DNA from: Streptomyces cinerochromogenes
GTDB lineage: Bacteria; Actinomycetota; Actinomycetes; Streptomycetales; Streptomycetaceae
NCBI RefSeq assembly: GCF_014648635.1
Contig: NZ_BMRM01000020.1
Span: forward strand, 1 to 64,000
DNA: 64,000 bases
Direction: 5' to 3'
Shown one piece after another: positions 39,630 through 48,455 of this stretch (positions are counted from its first letter, which is position 1; each line of letters begins with the position of its first letter). A model generated the notes under the pieces. The model had not been told where the DNA came from and ran no database searches. It saw only the letters and a program-made list of their open reading frames with translations. The translations under genes were made by a program, and so were the position numbers.

Positions 39630-39657
39630 CGGGCCGCGCCCCGGAGGGCGCGGCCCG
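39630..39657 (-). terminator. hairpin terminator of the dut/DUF3710 operon
   Basis: Perfect 12-bp stem CGGGCCGCGCCC / GGGCGCGGCCCG with loop CGGA, directly after the DUF3710 stop on the minus strand. Confidence 0.8.
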
Positions 39658-39664
39658 CTGCGGT

Positions 39665-40426
39665 CTAACGGACTTCCGTGATCTCGGGGCCCCGCTGCAG
39701 CTGCCCCATCCCCCCGGAGAAGCGCGAGCCCTCCTCCTGCTGCACGCCCTCGGGGACCATCTGCGCATCGTTGGGCAGCTTCAGGACGATCGGATCGCGC
39801 GGAGCCATCGGCCCCTCGCCGCGGACCACCACGGTGTCCCGGAAGATCTGCTCCAGCAGCCCGGCGGCCTGCGGCTGCACCGCGCCCTGGCCGGAGATCA
39901 CACCGCGCAGGAACCAGCGCGGACCGTCCACGCCGACGAACCGTACGACCTGGAAGCCGCCGGTGCCGTCCGGCAGCTGCACCGGCACTTGGGCGCGCAG
40001 CTCCCAGCCGAGCGACCCCTCGACCTCGTCGACGATGCCACCCTGCTGGGTGATGCCGGACGCGATCTCCTCGCGTACCTCGGCCCAGATGCCCTCGCGC
40101 TTGGGCGCGGCGAAGGCCTGGAGCTGGATGGCGCTGTCGCGCAGCACGACGGTCGCGGCGACGATGGCGTCACCGGCGACCTCGACCCGCAGCTCCATGC
40201 CGTCGACGCCCGGCACGAACAGACCGCCGAGGTCCACGCGGCCCTCGGCCGGGTCGCGCACCTCGCTGCTGTCCCAGGGGCCGTCGGGCCGGGGCCCGGG
40301 CTCCAGCCGGACGCGCTCGCGCCCGGCCTCCTCCTCGTCCGCCTCGGTGTCGACGCTGTCGACGACCTGCTCGGCCTCGCCGGCCGCGTCCTCGGCGGCA
40401 CCCTTCTTCTTGCGACGTCCGAACAC
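39665..40426 (-). CDS. DUF3710 family protein
   Basis: Cytoplasmic protein of 253 residues. GTG 40426 follows GGAAGGAC, one base after the dut stop. A basic start (VFGRRKKKG), an acidic linker, then the DUF3710 domain (about 60-230) with MELRVEVAG, GIWAEVREEI and VRFVGVDGPRWFLRGVI. Last gene of the thioesterase-dut-DUF3710 operon. The pairing with dut is conserved in Actinobacteria; the function is unknown. Confidence 0.9.
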   Translation of the reverse strand: MFGRRKKKGAAEDAAGEAEQVVDSVDTEADEEEAGRERVRLEPGPRPDGPWDSSEVRDPAEGRVDLGGLFVPGVDGMELRVEVAGDAIVAATVVLRDSAIQLQAFAAPKREGIWAEVREEIASGITQQGGIVDEVEGSLGWELRAQVPVQLPDGTGGFQVVRFVGVDGPRWFLRGVISGQGAVQPQAAGLLEQIFRDTVVVRGEGPMAPRDPIVLKLPNDAQMVPEGVQQEEGSRFSGGMGQLQRGPEITEVR

Positions 40427-40427
40427 G

Positions 40428-40979
40428 TCACTGTCCTTCCCGGTCGGATACGACCGAAGCGTATCGATTCCCACCCGTCGGACCGCCCTCGGCGGCCTGA
40501 CCGCTTGTGCCGCTCCCGCCGCCCACCGCGGCATGGCCGCCGGTGGACCCGAAGCCCCCCTCGGCCCGCGCCGAGTCGGGAAGTTCCGCGACCTCCTGGA
40601 AGCGGACCCTCTCGACCTGCTGGACGACCAGTTGGGCGATCCGGTCGAAGCGCTCGAACCGCACGCTCTCGCGCGGGTCGAGATTCACCACGATCACCTT
40701 GATCTCCCCACGGTACCCGGCATCAACCGTCCCCGGGGCATTCACGAGGGCGACACCGCAGCGGGCGGCGAGACCGGAACGCGGATGCACGAAGGCCGCG
40801 TACCCCTCGGGCAGGGCGATCGACACTCCCGTGGGCAGGACGGCCCGCTCGCCGGGCTTCAGCTCGCAGGCCTCGGTGGTGCGCAGGTCGGCGCCGGCGT
40901 CGCCGGGGTGCTCGTACGCCGGAAGCGGTACGTCCGGATCGACGCGCCGGATCAGCACGTCCAGGGGGGCTCGGCTCAC
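40428..40979 (-). CDS. dut: deoxyuridine 5'-triphosphate nucleotidohydrolase
   Basis: dUTPase of 183 residues that hydrolyses dUTP to dUMP and keeps uracil out of DNA. The five motifs of trimeric dUTPases are visible: HPGDAGADLRT, PRSGLAAR, GTVDAGYRGEI, RFDRIAQLVV, and a C-terminal GGFGSTGG that closes the active site. A glycine-rich tail follows, longer than usual. GTG 40979 overlaps the thioesterase stop (GTGA). Confidence 0.96.
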   Translation of the reverse strand: MSRAPLDVLIRRVDPDVPLPAYEHPGDAGADLRTTEACELKPGERAVLPTGVSIALPEGYAAFVHPRSGLAARCGVALVNAPGTVDAGYRGEIKVIVVNLDPRESVRFERFDRIAQLVVQQVERVRFQEVAELPDSARAEGGFGSTGGHAAVGGGSGTSGQAAEGGPTGGNRYASVVSDREGQ

Positions 40980-41560
40980 GGGTTCACCTCGAAGGCTCGG
41001 GCACGCCGGATCTGGTCCGGGTCGTTCAGGGCCGCCTGGATCTCCTCCGTGCGGCCGTGGTCGACGAAGTGATCGACCTTGACCTCGATGAAGAGGGCGT
41101 CGGCGCGCACGGCGACCGGCCCGTCGGGGCCGCCGATGCGCCCGGTCGCGGTGGAGTAGATCTTCCGCCCGGCCACGGCGGTCACCTCGGCCTCCAGGTG
41201 CAGCGTGGTGCCGACGGGCACGGGCCGTACGTAGTCCGTCTCCAGCCGTCCGGTGACGGCGATGGTCCGCAGCAGCCAGTTCAGCGAGCCGAGGGTCTCG
41301 TCCAGGGCGGTGGCCAGCACTCCGCCGTGCGCCAGGCCGGGGGCGCCCTGGTGGGCGGGCTGCACGGTGAACTCGGCGGTCAGCGAGACGCCCTCGCCGG
41401 CGCGGGCCTCCAGGTGCAGTCCGTGCGGCTGCCCGGGGCCGCACCCGAAGCAGTGTTCGTAGTGGGCGCCGAGCAGCTCGCCGGGCGCGGGCGCGTCGGG
41501 GTGCCGTACCGGTTTCGCCGCGTCGGCGGGGGGCTGAAGAGCTGCGGAACTACCTCTCAC
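40976..41560 (-). CDS. PaaI-type hotdog thioesterase
   Basis: Hotdog-fold protein of 194 residues, GTG 41560 chosen because earlier frames lack family similarity. The signature GLAHGGVLATALDETLG covers the active-site HGG and Asp/Glu; a Cys-rich motif HCFGCGP precedes it, typical of this actinobacterial group. Probably an acyl-CoA thioesterase with unknown substrate. First gene of the dut operon; divergent from the DUF3093 gene. Confidence 0.85.
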   Translation of the reverse strand: MRGSSAALQPPADAAKPVRHPDAPAPGELLGAHYEHCFGCGPGQPHGLHLEARAGEGVSLTAEFTVQPAHQGAPGLAHGGVLATALDETLGSLNWLLRTIAVTGRLETDYVRPVPVGTTLHLEAEVTAVAGRKIYSTATGRIGGPDGPVAVRADALFIEVKVDHFVDHGRTEEIQAALNDPDQIRRARAFEVNP

Positions 41561-41618
41561 AGCCGCAGACCTTACCCGCGCGTCGGGGCAATGCGGATCC
41601 CGTGCCAAGCTTGGCTTC

Positions 41619-42083
41619 ATGCAGCTCTCCGCCACCCCCTACGAAGAACGCCTCACCGCCCCCCGCTCGTGGTGGCTGGTCAGCTTCCTGGTGGGCGTCT
41701 CCTTCGCCCTGATCCTGCTGCCCTTCGGCACCCTGCCGCTGCTCGGCGGCCTGGTCGGCGGTACGGCCGCGGCGGCGGTGGTGGCCAGCGCCTACGGCTC
41801 CCCGCGCATCCGGGTCGTGGGTGACTCCCTGGTCGCGGGCGAGGCGAAGATCCCGGTGTCGGCGCTGGGCGCGGCCGAGGTGCTGGACGCGGAGGAGGCC
41901 CGCGCCTGGCGGACGTACAAGGCGGACACCCGTGCCTTCCTGCTGCTGCGCGCCTACATCCCGACCGCGCTGAGGGTCGAGGTCACGGACCCCGAGGACC
42001 CGACGCCGTACCTGTACCTGTCGACGCGGGAACCGGAGAAGCTGGCCGCGGCGATCGAGGCGGCGCGGGCGGCGCACGCCTAG
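41619..42083 (+). CDS. DUF3093 family membrane protein
   Basis: A 154-residue protein with two transmembrane helices near the N-terminus (SWWLVSFLVGVSFALILLPF and TLPLLGGLVGGTAAAAVVA) and a cytoplasmic PH-like C-terminal half (RIRVVGDSLVAGEAKI, YLYLSTREPEKLAAAI). A conserved actinobacterial family of unknown role, regularly found beside dut. Confidence 0.88.
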   Translation: MQLSATPYEERLTAPRSWWLVSFLVGVSFALILLPFGTLPLLGGLVGGTAAAAVVASAYGSPRIRVVGDSLVAGEAKIPVSALGAAEVLDAEEARAWRTYKADTRAFLLLRAYIPTALRVEVTDPEDPTPYLYLSTREPEKLAAAIEAARAAHA

Positions 42084-42097
42084 AGCGTCCGGGGCGG

Positions 42098-43009
42098 CTA
42101 CGCGTCGGGCAGTTCGCGCAGGACCAGGGGGTCCTCGGGTTTCTCCAGGGGCGGCAGCTCGGGCAGCTCGTCCCAGGGCACCTGGAGCCTGCGCAGGTCG
42201 GCCCGGACATGGGCCGCGAGTCTCTTCGTGTCCCGGCGGTTCATGACCGCCCCGACCGCGGCTCCCACCATGAACGGCATCAGGTTGGGCAGGTCGCGGA
42301 CCATCCGCTTCATGATCTGCTGGCGCAGTTCGCGCTTCATCCGGCCGCCCAGGGCCGTGTCGTACGTCGACGGTTTCATCACGTCGATCCCGCGCTCCCC
42401 CGACCAGGAGGACAGATACGCGGCGGTACGGGTCTTGAGGCTGCCCGGCGGGCGTACGCTGTAGACCTCGTGCAGTTCGGCGACCAGTTTCACTTCGATC
42501 GCGGCGACCCCGGTGATCTCCGCGGCCAGCTGGGTCGGCATGGCGGGCGGCACCGGCAGCATCGCCGCCGCTCCGATCCCGGCTCCGACCGTCGAGGTGC
42601 CGGTGGCGGCGCCCGCCACCAGTCTGTCGGCGAGTTCCTCCGGTCCGAGGCCGGGGAACTGCCTGCGCAGGGTCGCGAGGTCGCGTACGGGGATCCGCGG
42701 GGCGATCTCGATGATCCGGTCCGCGAGGTACCCCAGCCCCGCGCGGGCCCGGCTGCCGCCCCTTCGGGCGCCTTCCTGGGTCAGTTCCCGGGCCTTGTCA
42801 CGGATCACCGCCGCCCGGCGCCGGGCGACGGGTGCGGGGTGCCGGGCCGACGCGGGCGGGTTCTCCCGGTCGGCCGTCGGTCCGAGCGGGGCTCCCGCTC
42901 CGGGTGAGCCCCGCTCGTCGTCACGCGCGCCGTGCGGGCCGTCGATGGGCCCTTGGTCCGCTTTCCACCGGGGGAAGCGGCGCTTCCGGGGAGGGGTCGA
43001 GCCAGACAC
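42098..43009 (-). CDS. conserved hypothetical protein with amphipathic/membrane segments
   Basis: A 303-residue protein, GTG 43009, start not certain. The first 65 residues are charged and Pro/Gly-rich; then a helical body with two glycine/alanine-rich hydrophobic stretches (TVGAGIGAAAMLPVPPAMP and LMPFMVGAAVGAVMN) that might insert in membranes. It lies 13 bp downstream of the DUF4193 gene, in the same direction. I do not recognise a function. Confidence 0.75.
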   Translation of the reverse strand: MSGSTPPRKRRFPRWKADQGPIDGPHGARDDERGSPGAGAPLGPTADRENPPASARHPAPVARRRAAVIRDKARELTQEGARRGGSRARAGLGYLADRIIEIAPRIPVRDLATLRRQFPGLGPEELADRLVAGAATGTSTVGAGIGAAAMLPVPPAMPTQLAAEITGVAAIEVKLVAELHEVYSVRPPGSLKTRTAAYLSSWSGERGIDVMKPSTYDTALGGRMKRELRQQIMKRMVRDLPNLMPFMVGAAVGAVMNRRDTKRLAAHVRADLRRLQVPWDELPELPPLEKPEDPLVLRELPDA

Positions 43010-43022
43010 GGCCGACCCGTCC

Positions 43023-43319
43023 TCAGTCGCAGTCGCGGCAGATCGGCTGACCGTTCTTCTCCCGGGCCAGCTGGCTGCGGTGGTGCACCAGGAAGCAGCT
43101 CATGCAGGTGAACTCGTCCTGCTGCTTGGGCAGCACACGGACGGCCAGCTCCTCGTTGGAGAGGTCGGCGCCGGGCAGCTCAAGGCCCTCGGCGGCCTCG
43201 AACTCGTCGACGTCCACCGACGAGGTGGACTTGTCGTTCCGCCGGGCCTTCAGCTCTTCCAGGCTGTCCGAGTCGACGTCGTCGTCGGTCTTGCGTGGAG
43301 TGTCGTAATCGGTTGCCAT
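43023..43319 (-). CDS. DUF4193 zinc-ribbon protein
   Basis: A small acidic protein of 98 residues, ATG 43319 after GGGGAGA. Four cysteines in CMSC and CRDC at the C-terminus make a zinc ribbon; the N-terminal half is acidic and disordered-looking (DDDVDSDSLEEL). A highly conserved actinobacterial family of unknown role, found next to cutS in Streptomyces. Confidence 0.92.
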   Translation of the reverse strand: MATDYDTPRKTDDDVDSDSLEELKARRNDKSTSSVDVDEFEAAEGLELPGADLSNEELAVRVLPKQQDEFTCMSCFLVHHRSQLAREKNGQPICRDCD

Positions 43320-43712
43320 ATCGCTCTCCCCCTCTGGGTGTCTGCGGTGTCTCCAGCGCACGTAACGCGTGAGAGGCCGGACTTGTGCCCGACCTGAGGC
43401 GGAGATTTTGCCTCACATCAAGGTCTGTTACTCAATCGACACCCAACCCGATCCCTCGAGAGTGATCGGCTTGGATGGCGGTGAGGACCGTACACGGTTC
43501 GAATGCCGCACCTCAAAGGCGCCTCACCGTGTACTTCCCGTGATCAAGAGCCCTGAAAACCAGGACTTTCCCGGCTTTCCCGCTTCTGTCATGATCACCC
43601 TGCGTACATGGCCGGAAATCCGTCCATGTGATCGATCACACAGGAAGAAGCCCATTCGGCCGTCGAAAAATTCCGCGTAGAGCGAACAATCTCCGCGTGT
43701 GTCGGTCCGGTC
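43320..43712. promoter_or_regulatory. region between cutS 3' end and DUF4193, with nested inverted repeats
   Basis: No gene supported in 393 bp. GTACACGGT (43490-43498) pairs exactly with ACCGTGTAC (43526-43534), and the partly overlapping GGTGAGG / CCTCACC could form an alternative. The hairpin may end cutRS transcription or act in the DUF4193 promoter. Confidence 0.45.
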
Positions 43713-44960
43713 TCACAGCGGCATCGTGACCCGCATCACCAGGCCGCCGCCCTCGCGGGGCTGGGCCAGGATGTGGCCGCCGTGCGCGCGGGCCACGGAC
43801 CGGACGATGGAGAGGCCGAGGCCCACCCCCTTGTCGCTGCCCGTGCGCTCGGTGCGCAGCCGCCGGAACGGCTCGAAGAGGTTGTCGATCTCGTACGCCG
43901 GGACGACCGGGCCGGTGTTCGTGACGGTCAGCACCGCCTGCCCGTGCTGGATGTCGGTGGTGACCTCGACCCAGCCGCCCTCGGGCACGTTGTACCTTAC
44001 GGCGTTCTGCACCAGGTTCAGCGCGATCCGCTCCAGCAGTACACCGTTGCCCTGCACCACGGCCGGTTTGCGCTCGCCGCGGATGCCGACGCCCTTGGCC
44101 TCCGCCTCGGCGTGCACCTGGTCGATGGCCTGCGTGGCGACCTCGGCCAGGTCGACCGGCTTGCGCTCGACGATCTGGTTGTCGCTGCGGGCCAGCAGCA
44201 GCAACCCCTCGACCAGCTGTTCGCTGCGCTCGTTGGTGGCGAGCAGGGTCTTTCCGAGCTGCTGGAGTTCCACCGGCGCGTTCGGATCCGACAGGTGCAC
44301 CTCGAGGAGCGTGCGGTTGATCGCCAGCGGGGTGCGCAGTTCGTGGGAGGCGTTGCCGACGAAGCGCTGCTGGGCCGTGAAGGCCCGCTGCAGGCGCTCC
44401 AGCATGTCGTCGAAGGTGTCCGCCAGCTCCTTCAGCTCGTCGTCCGGGCCGTCCAGCTCGATACGGCGGGACAGGTCCGAGCCGGCCACCTGGCGCGCGG
44501 TGCGGGTGATCCTGCCGAGCGGGGAGAGCACGCGGCCGGCCATCGCGTACCCGAACGCGAAGGCGATCACGGCGAGGCCCAGCAGGGCCAGCAGGGAGCG
44601 GCTGAGCAGGTTGTCCAGGGCGCCCTGGCGCTGCTGGTCGACGCAGTGGGCGATCGCGTCGTTGAAGTCCGACAGCGGCAGGCTGGTGGTGTTGATCGCG
44701 GGGCAGTTGTCGCTGGAGACCCGGATCTGGGTCCCGCTGACGATCTTGAACAGCGGCTGGTTGCCGGTGCTGATCGCCTGGGCGGCGAGCAGGTAGATGA
44801 TCGACAGCAGCAGGATGCCCGCGATCAGGAACATGCCGCCGTACAGCAGCGTCAGCCGTATGCGGATGGTCGGACGCAGCCACGGGAAGGGGGGCTGCGG
44901 CCTTCTGGGGTCCCAGGTGGGCTTCGGTGGCGCCTGGGGCGGCGCGGGGGTCGTGGCCAC
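43713..44960 (-). CDS. cutS: CutS sensor histidine kinase
   Basis: Membrane sensor kinase of 415 residues, partner of CutR. Two membrane helices (about 33-60 and 123-145) enclose a small outside domain that has exactly two cysteines (DNCPAIN and AHCVDQQ), able to form a disulfide. A HAMP domain, the phospho-acceptor His in GNASHELRTPL, N box NLVQNAVRYNVPEG and G boxes follow. CutRS is a conserved Streptomyces system linked to copper, antibiotic production and envelope stress. Length, gene order and neighbours match. Its GTG start lies 5 bp after the cutR stop. Confidence 0.93.
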   Translation of the reverse strand: MATTPAPPQAPPKPTWDPRRPQPPFPWLRPTIRIRLTLLYGGMFLIAGILLLSIIYLLAAQAISTGNQPLFKIVSGTQIRVSSDNCPAINTTSLPLSDFNDAIAHCVDQQRQGALDNLLSRSLLALLGLAVIAFAFGYAMAGRVLSPLGRITRTARQVAGSDLSRRIELDGPDDELKELADTFDDMLERLQRAFTAQQRFVGNASHELRTPLAINRTLLEVHLSDPNAPVELQQLGKTLLATNERSEQLVEGLLLLARSDNQIVERKPVDLAEVATQAIDQVHAEAEAKGVGIRGERKPAVVQGNGVLLERIALNLVQNAVRYNVPEGGWVEVTTDIQHGQAVLTVTNTGPVVPAYEIDNLFEPFRRLRTERTGSDKGVGLGLSIVRSVARAHGGHILAQPREGGGLVMRVTMPL

Positions 44961-44965
44961 GGCGA

Positions 44966-45619
44966 TCAGATCCGGTAGCCGGAGCCGGGGACGGTGACGA
45001 TGACGGGCGGCTCGCCCAGCTTGCGGCGCAGGGTCATCACCGTCACGCGCACCACGTTGGTGAACGGGTCGGTGTTCTCGTCCCAGGCCTTCTCCAGCAG
45101 CTGCTCGGCGGAGACGACCGCGCCCTCGCTGCGCATCAGCACCTCCAGCACCGCGAACTCCTTGGGTGCGAGCTGGACCTCCTTGCCGTCGCGGAAGACC
45201 TCGCGGCGGTTGGGGTCGAGCTTGATGCCGGCGCGCTCCAGGACCGGGGGCAGGGGCACGCTGGTCCGGCGGCCGAGGGCGCGGACGCGCGCGATCAGCT
45301 CGCTGAACGCGAACGGCTTGGGCAGGTAGTCGTCGGCGCCGATCTCCAGGCCCTCGACGCGGTCGCTGACGTCACCGGAGGCGGTGAGCATCAGGACGCG
45401 CGTGGGCATGCCCAGCTCCACGATCTTGCGGCAGACGTCGTCGCCGTGCACGAGCGGGAGGTCGCGGTCGAGGACGACCACGTCGTAGTCGTTGACGCCG
45501 ATGCGCTCGAGGGCGGCCGCACCGTCGTACACGACGTCGACGGCCATGGCCTCCCGGCGCAGCCCGGTGGCCACCGCATCGGCGAGCAGTTGCTCGTCCT
45601 CGACGACGAGTACGCGCAC
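44966..45619 (-). CDS. cutR: CutR response regulator
   Basis: OmpR-family response regulator of 217 residues, the same length as known CutR. GTG 45619 follows GGAAGGACAAGG. The receiver has VVEDEQ, the phospho-acceptor Asp in VVLDRDLPLVHG and Lys in LPKPFAFSEL; the winged helix has LAPKEFAVLEVLM and VVRVTVMTLRRKLG. Operon order is cutR then cutS. Confidence 0.94.
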   Translation of the reverse strand: MRVLVVEDEQLLADAVATGLRREAMAVDVVYDGAAALERIGVNDYDVVVLDRDLPLVHGDDVCRKIVELGMPTRVLMLTASGDVSDRVEGLEIGADDYLPKPFAFSELIARVRALGRRTSVPLPPVLERAGIKLDPNRREVFRDGKEVQLAPKEFAVLEVLMRSEGAVVSAEQLLEKAWDENTDPFTNVVRVTVMTLRRKLGEPPVIVTVPGSGYRI

Positions 45620-46031
45620 GTCCCTTGTCCTTCCTGTGTCCACCCGCGTAGCGCGCCGTGGGCGCGTGCGGGCAGGGGTGTCCGTGAGGTGTGACCCCCA
45701 TCCTGCCCTTTTCGGCCATAAGTCGGCTGTAAGGCGGGGTCCGGGCCGCAGGGGCGGGGTTCCGGGCCGGGAATACGAGAATTTCTCCTCCGGTTGAGGT
45801 TTCCGCGGGAGGGAGCGGGGGGAGGACGGCTTTACACCCCGCGATCACGCTCTGCATGTGCCGCAGCACCATGCGGTACTGCTCCATCCGCTTCGCAGAG
45901 CGGACGCGGATGTCCGGCACCGTCGCCGCCCAGCAGGGCAGCGCTGGGCACCCGCGAGAGACGTGATCGCCCCTTCCCTACGGCACACCCCCGTGCCACC
46001 CGACCCACGACCCAGGACGAGGGGGCGCAGC
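45620..46031. promoter_or_regulatory. divergent region between cutR and a small gene
   Basis: These 412 bp hold the promoters of cutRS (minus) and of the 57-residue gene (plus). No frame with a family match or good ribosome site is found. I could not place a CutR box. Confidence 0.5.
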
Positions 46032-46205
46032 ATGGACGCTTTCACCGCAGGACTTCTGCAGCGCATAAGGGCGACCGAGTCCGACCTGTCGCGGGCTCGT
46101 GACGAGGGCGACGACTTCCTCGTCGAGGTGGAGCAGGCAGAGCTCGACGACCTGCGACGCCTCGCCGCCGAACACGGTGTGGAGGTCGGCGCGTCACGCG
46201 TCTGA
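46032..46205 (+). CDS. small acidic helical hypothetical protein
   Basis: A 57-residue protein, ATG 46032 after GAGGGGG. Fully helical and charged (LLQRIRATESDLSRARDEGD, EQAELDDLRRLAAEHGV), likely a coiled coil. It is followed by a strong terminator, which supports a real gene. Found beside cutR in Streptomyces; function unknown. Confidence 0.75.
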   Translation: MDAFTAGLLQRIRATESDLSRARDEGDDFLVEVEQAELDDLRRLAAEHGVEVGASRV

Positions 46206-46224
46206 TCGGCCCGAAAGCGCAACG

Positions 46225-46257
46225 AGGGACCCCGGCGAATCCAGCGCCGGGGTCCCT
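46225..46257. terminator. hairpin terminator
   Basis: A perfect 13-bp stem (AGGGACCCCGGCG / CGCCGGGGTCCCT) with a 7-base loop, 19 bp after the small gene. It also lies downstream of the convergent phosphatase gene. Confidence 0.8.
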
Positions 46258-46341
46258 TCGCGTGCGTACCCGGGACATCGGTGTGCGTAACCCGGAGGTC
46301 GGCGTGCGTACACCCGGGCTTGGCGTGTGCGCTCCCCGGGG

Positions 46342-47157
46342 TCAGTCGTGCCAGGCGCCGAAGTCCTCCAGCAGCCGCTGCAGCGGCTCGAACACCCCCG
46401 GCGACCCGGCGACGGTCAGATCCCTCGACGGCCGCTCGCCGGGCCGTCCGCCGGTCAGCGCGCCCGCCTCCCGGGCGATCAGGTCACCCGCCGCGTAGTC
46501 CCACGCGTTGAGCCCCCGCTCGTAGTAGCCGTCGAGCCGGCCGGAGGCCACATCGCACAGGTCGACCGCCGCCGAGCCGCTGCGCCGGATGTCCCGCAGC
46601 AGCGGGACGAGCCGGGCGGCGACCTCGGCCTGGTGGGTGCGGACCTCGGTGACGTAGTTGAAGCCGGTGGAGACCAGGGCCTGGTCCAGCGGGGGCGCGG
46701 GGCGGCAGGCGAGCGCCCGCTCGCCCTCCCAGGCGCCGGTGGCCCACGCCCCGCCGCCGCGCACGGCGTGGTACGTCTCGCCGCGCATCGGGGCCGCGAC
46801 GACCCCGACGACGGTCTCGCCGTCCTGCTCGGCCGCGATGGACACCGCCCACGTCGGCAGGCCGTACAGGTAGTTGACGGTGCCGTCGAGCGGGTCGATC
46901 ACCCAGCGGACGCCGCTCGTTCCCTCGGCCGAGGCACCCTCCTCGCCGAGGAAGCCGTCCTCGGGGCGCTGCCCGGAGATCAGATCGGTGATCAGCTTCT
47001 CCGCTGCGATGTCCATCTCGGTCACGACGTCGATGGGACTGGACTTGGTCTTCGCCACGGCCAGGTCGGCGGGACGGCCGTCGCGCAGCAGCTCGCCGGC
47101 GCGGCGGGCAGCCTCCTGGGCGAGTGCGAGCAGGTCCCGGTGCAGGGCGTCGGTCAC
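46342..47157 (-). CDS. inositol monophosphatase family phosphatase
   Basis: Magnesium-dependent sugar-phosphate phosphatase of 271 residues. GTG 47157 follows GAGGAG. The metal sites are GEE (FLGEEGAS), DPLDGT (WVIDPLDGTVNYLYG) and WDYAAGDL. Family members act on inositol, fructose-1,6 or histidinol phosphates; the substrate here is not set by sequence. It starts 8 bp after the hemH stop, so it is the second gene of that operon. Confidence 0.92.
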   Translation of the reverse strand: MTDALHRDLLALAQEAARRAGELLRDGRPADLAVAKTKSSPIDVVTEMDIAAEKLITDLISGQRPEDGFLGEEGASAEGTSGVRWVIDPLDGTVNYLYGLPTWAVSIAAEQDGETVVGVVAAPMRGETYHAVRGGGAWATGAWEGERALACRPAPPLDQALVSTGFNYVTEVRTHQAEVAARLVPLLRDIRRSGSAAVDLCDVASGRLDGYYERGLNAWDYAAGDLIAREAGALTGGRPGERPSRDLTVAGSPGVFEPLQRLLEDFGAWHD

Positions 47158-47165
47158 GGGTCTCC

Positions 47166-48293
47166 TCACGCGTAGGGGCTGTCGGCGCCCGCGGCGGCGG
47201 GGCGGGCCGCGCGGGCCGGGCAGCAGCCGACCGGGCACAGGTGGTGGCTCGGCCCGAGCGCGCCGAGAGCGCAGGGGGTGACCTGCTCGCCGCGCTCCAC
47301 GGCGGACCGCTCCAGGATCAGCTCGCGGACGGCCGCGGCGAAGCGCGGGTCGGCGCCCACGGTGGCCGAGCGGCGCACCGGCAGGCCCAGCTCCTCGGCC
47401 TTGGCCTTCGCCTCGGTGTCGAGGTCGTAGAGGACCTCCATGTGGTCGGAGACGAAGCCGATGGGGGCCATGACCACGGCCGGGACGCCGGCGGCGTGCC
47501 GCTCCTCGAGGTGGTCGCAGATGTCGGGCTCCAGCCAGGGGATGTGCGGGGCGCCGGAGCGGGACTGGTAGACGAGCCGCCAGGGGTGTTCGACGCCGGT
47601 GCGCTCGCGGACCGCGTCGGCGATCAGCTGGGCCACGTCCAGGTGCTGCGCGACGTAGGCACCACCCTCGCCGTGGGCCTCGACCGGGCCGGAGGTGTCG
47701 GCGGCGGAGGTGGGGATGGAGTGGGTGGTGAAGGCGATGTGGGCGCCCGCGCGGACGTCCTCGGGGAGGTCCTCCAGGGCCCGCAGCACGCCGTCGGTCA
47801 TGGGCCCCACGAAGCCGGGGTGGTTGAAGTAGTGCCGCAGCTTGTCGATCCTCGGCGGCTGAAGGCCCTCGGCCTCCAGGGCGGCCAGCGCGTCGGCGAG
47901 GTTCTCCCGGTACTGCCGGCAGCCCGAGTAGGAGGCGTAGGCGCTGGTGGCGAGGACGAGGACGCGGCGGCGGCCGTCGGCGACCATCTCGCGCAGGGTG
48001 TCCGTCAGGTACGGCGCCCAGTTGCGGTTGCCCCAGTAGACCGGCAGGTCGAGACCGTGGTCGGCGAAGTCCTTGCGCAGGGCTTCCAGGAGGGCGCGGT
48101 TCTGGTCGTTGATGGGGCTGACCCCGCCGAAGAGGAAGTAGTGCTGCCCGACTTCCTTGAGGCGTTCCTTCGGGATGCCGCGCCCGCGCGTGACGTTCTC
48201 CAGGAAGGGGACCACGTCGTCCGGGCCTTCGGGGCCGCCGAAGGAGAGCAGGAGCAGGGCGTCGTACGGGGTGGCATCGAGCGCGTCTGGCAT
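47166..48293 (-). CDS. hemH: ferrochelatase (coproporphyrin type)
   Basis: Inserts iron into (copro)porphyrin in haem synthesis, 375 residues. The family His is in YFNHPGFVG, the second metal-side acidic region in VMAPIGFVSDHMEVLYDLD, and FTTHSIP is present. The cysteines near the C-terminus (PCALGA, CPVGCC) may hold a [2Fe-2S] cluster as in other actinobacterial enzymes. Actinobacteria use the coproporphyrin-dependent route, so CpfC is the likely activity. It is divergent from the MFS gene across a gap with a TTAGG-N4-CCTAA site. Confidence 0.95.
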   Translation of the reverse strand: MPDALDATPYDALLLLSFGGPEGPDDVVPFLENVTRGRGIPKERLKEVGQHYFLFGGVSPINDQNRALLEALRKDFADHGLDLPVYWGNRNWAPYLTDTLREMVADGRRRVLVLATSAYASYSGCRQYRENLADALAALEAEGLQPPRIDKLRHYFNHPGFVGPMTDGVLRALEDLPEDVRAGAHIAFTTHSIPTSAADTSGPVEAHGEGGAYVAQHLDVAQLIADAVRERTGVEHPWRLVYQSRSGAPHIPWLEPDICDHLEERHAAGVPAVVMAPIGFVSDHMEVLYDLDTEAKAKAEELGLPVRRSATVGADPRFAAAVRELILERSAVERGEQVTPCALGALGPSHHLCPVGCCPARAARPAAAGADSPYA

Positions 48294-48397
48294 GAGTCGA
48301 TCCTGCCACCCGGCACTGACAGCGGGGAAACAGCGCGGTGAGGAGTCGGGTCGGTGCGGTGTGCCGGGACACGTCCCCGACGGATAATCCGCGAGAC

Positions 48398-48411
48398 TTA
48401 GGGTGACCTAA
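48398..48411. promoter_or_regulatory. inverted repeat TTAGG-N4-CCTAA
   Basis: Lies between the divergent hemH and MFS genes, 45 bp before the MFS start. The half-sites are those of DtxR/IdeR/DmdR iron boxes, but the gap is 4 bp rather than the usual 9, so regulation by iron is only possible. Confidence 0.4.
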
Positions 48412-48455
48412 CCCGTAAGCTGTTGCCCCCTGCTTCACGCCTTACGGAGACCCGC

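Noticed and set aside
43490..43534. Possible tRNA, because CGGTTCGAATGCC looks like a T-loop
   Set aside because: There is no acceptor stem, D-arm or anticodon arm at the right distances; the pairing seen is a 9-bp inverted repeat with a long loop.
45372..45920. Minus-strand frame overlapping the cutR promoter
   Set aside because: Overlaps cutR in another frame, has no ribosome site and no recognised domain.
48398..48411. Canonical DmdR/IdeR iron box
   Set aside because: The half-sites are right but the spacing is 4 bp rather than 9; kept only as a possible variant.
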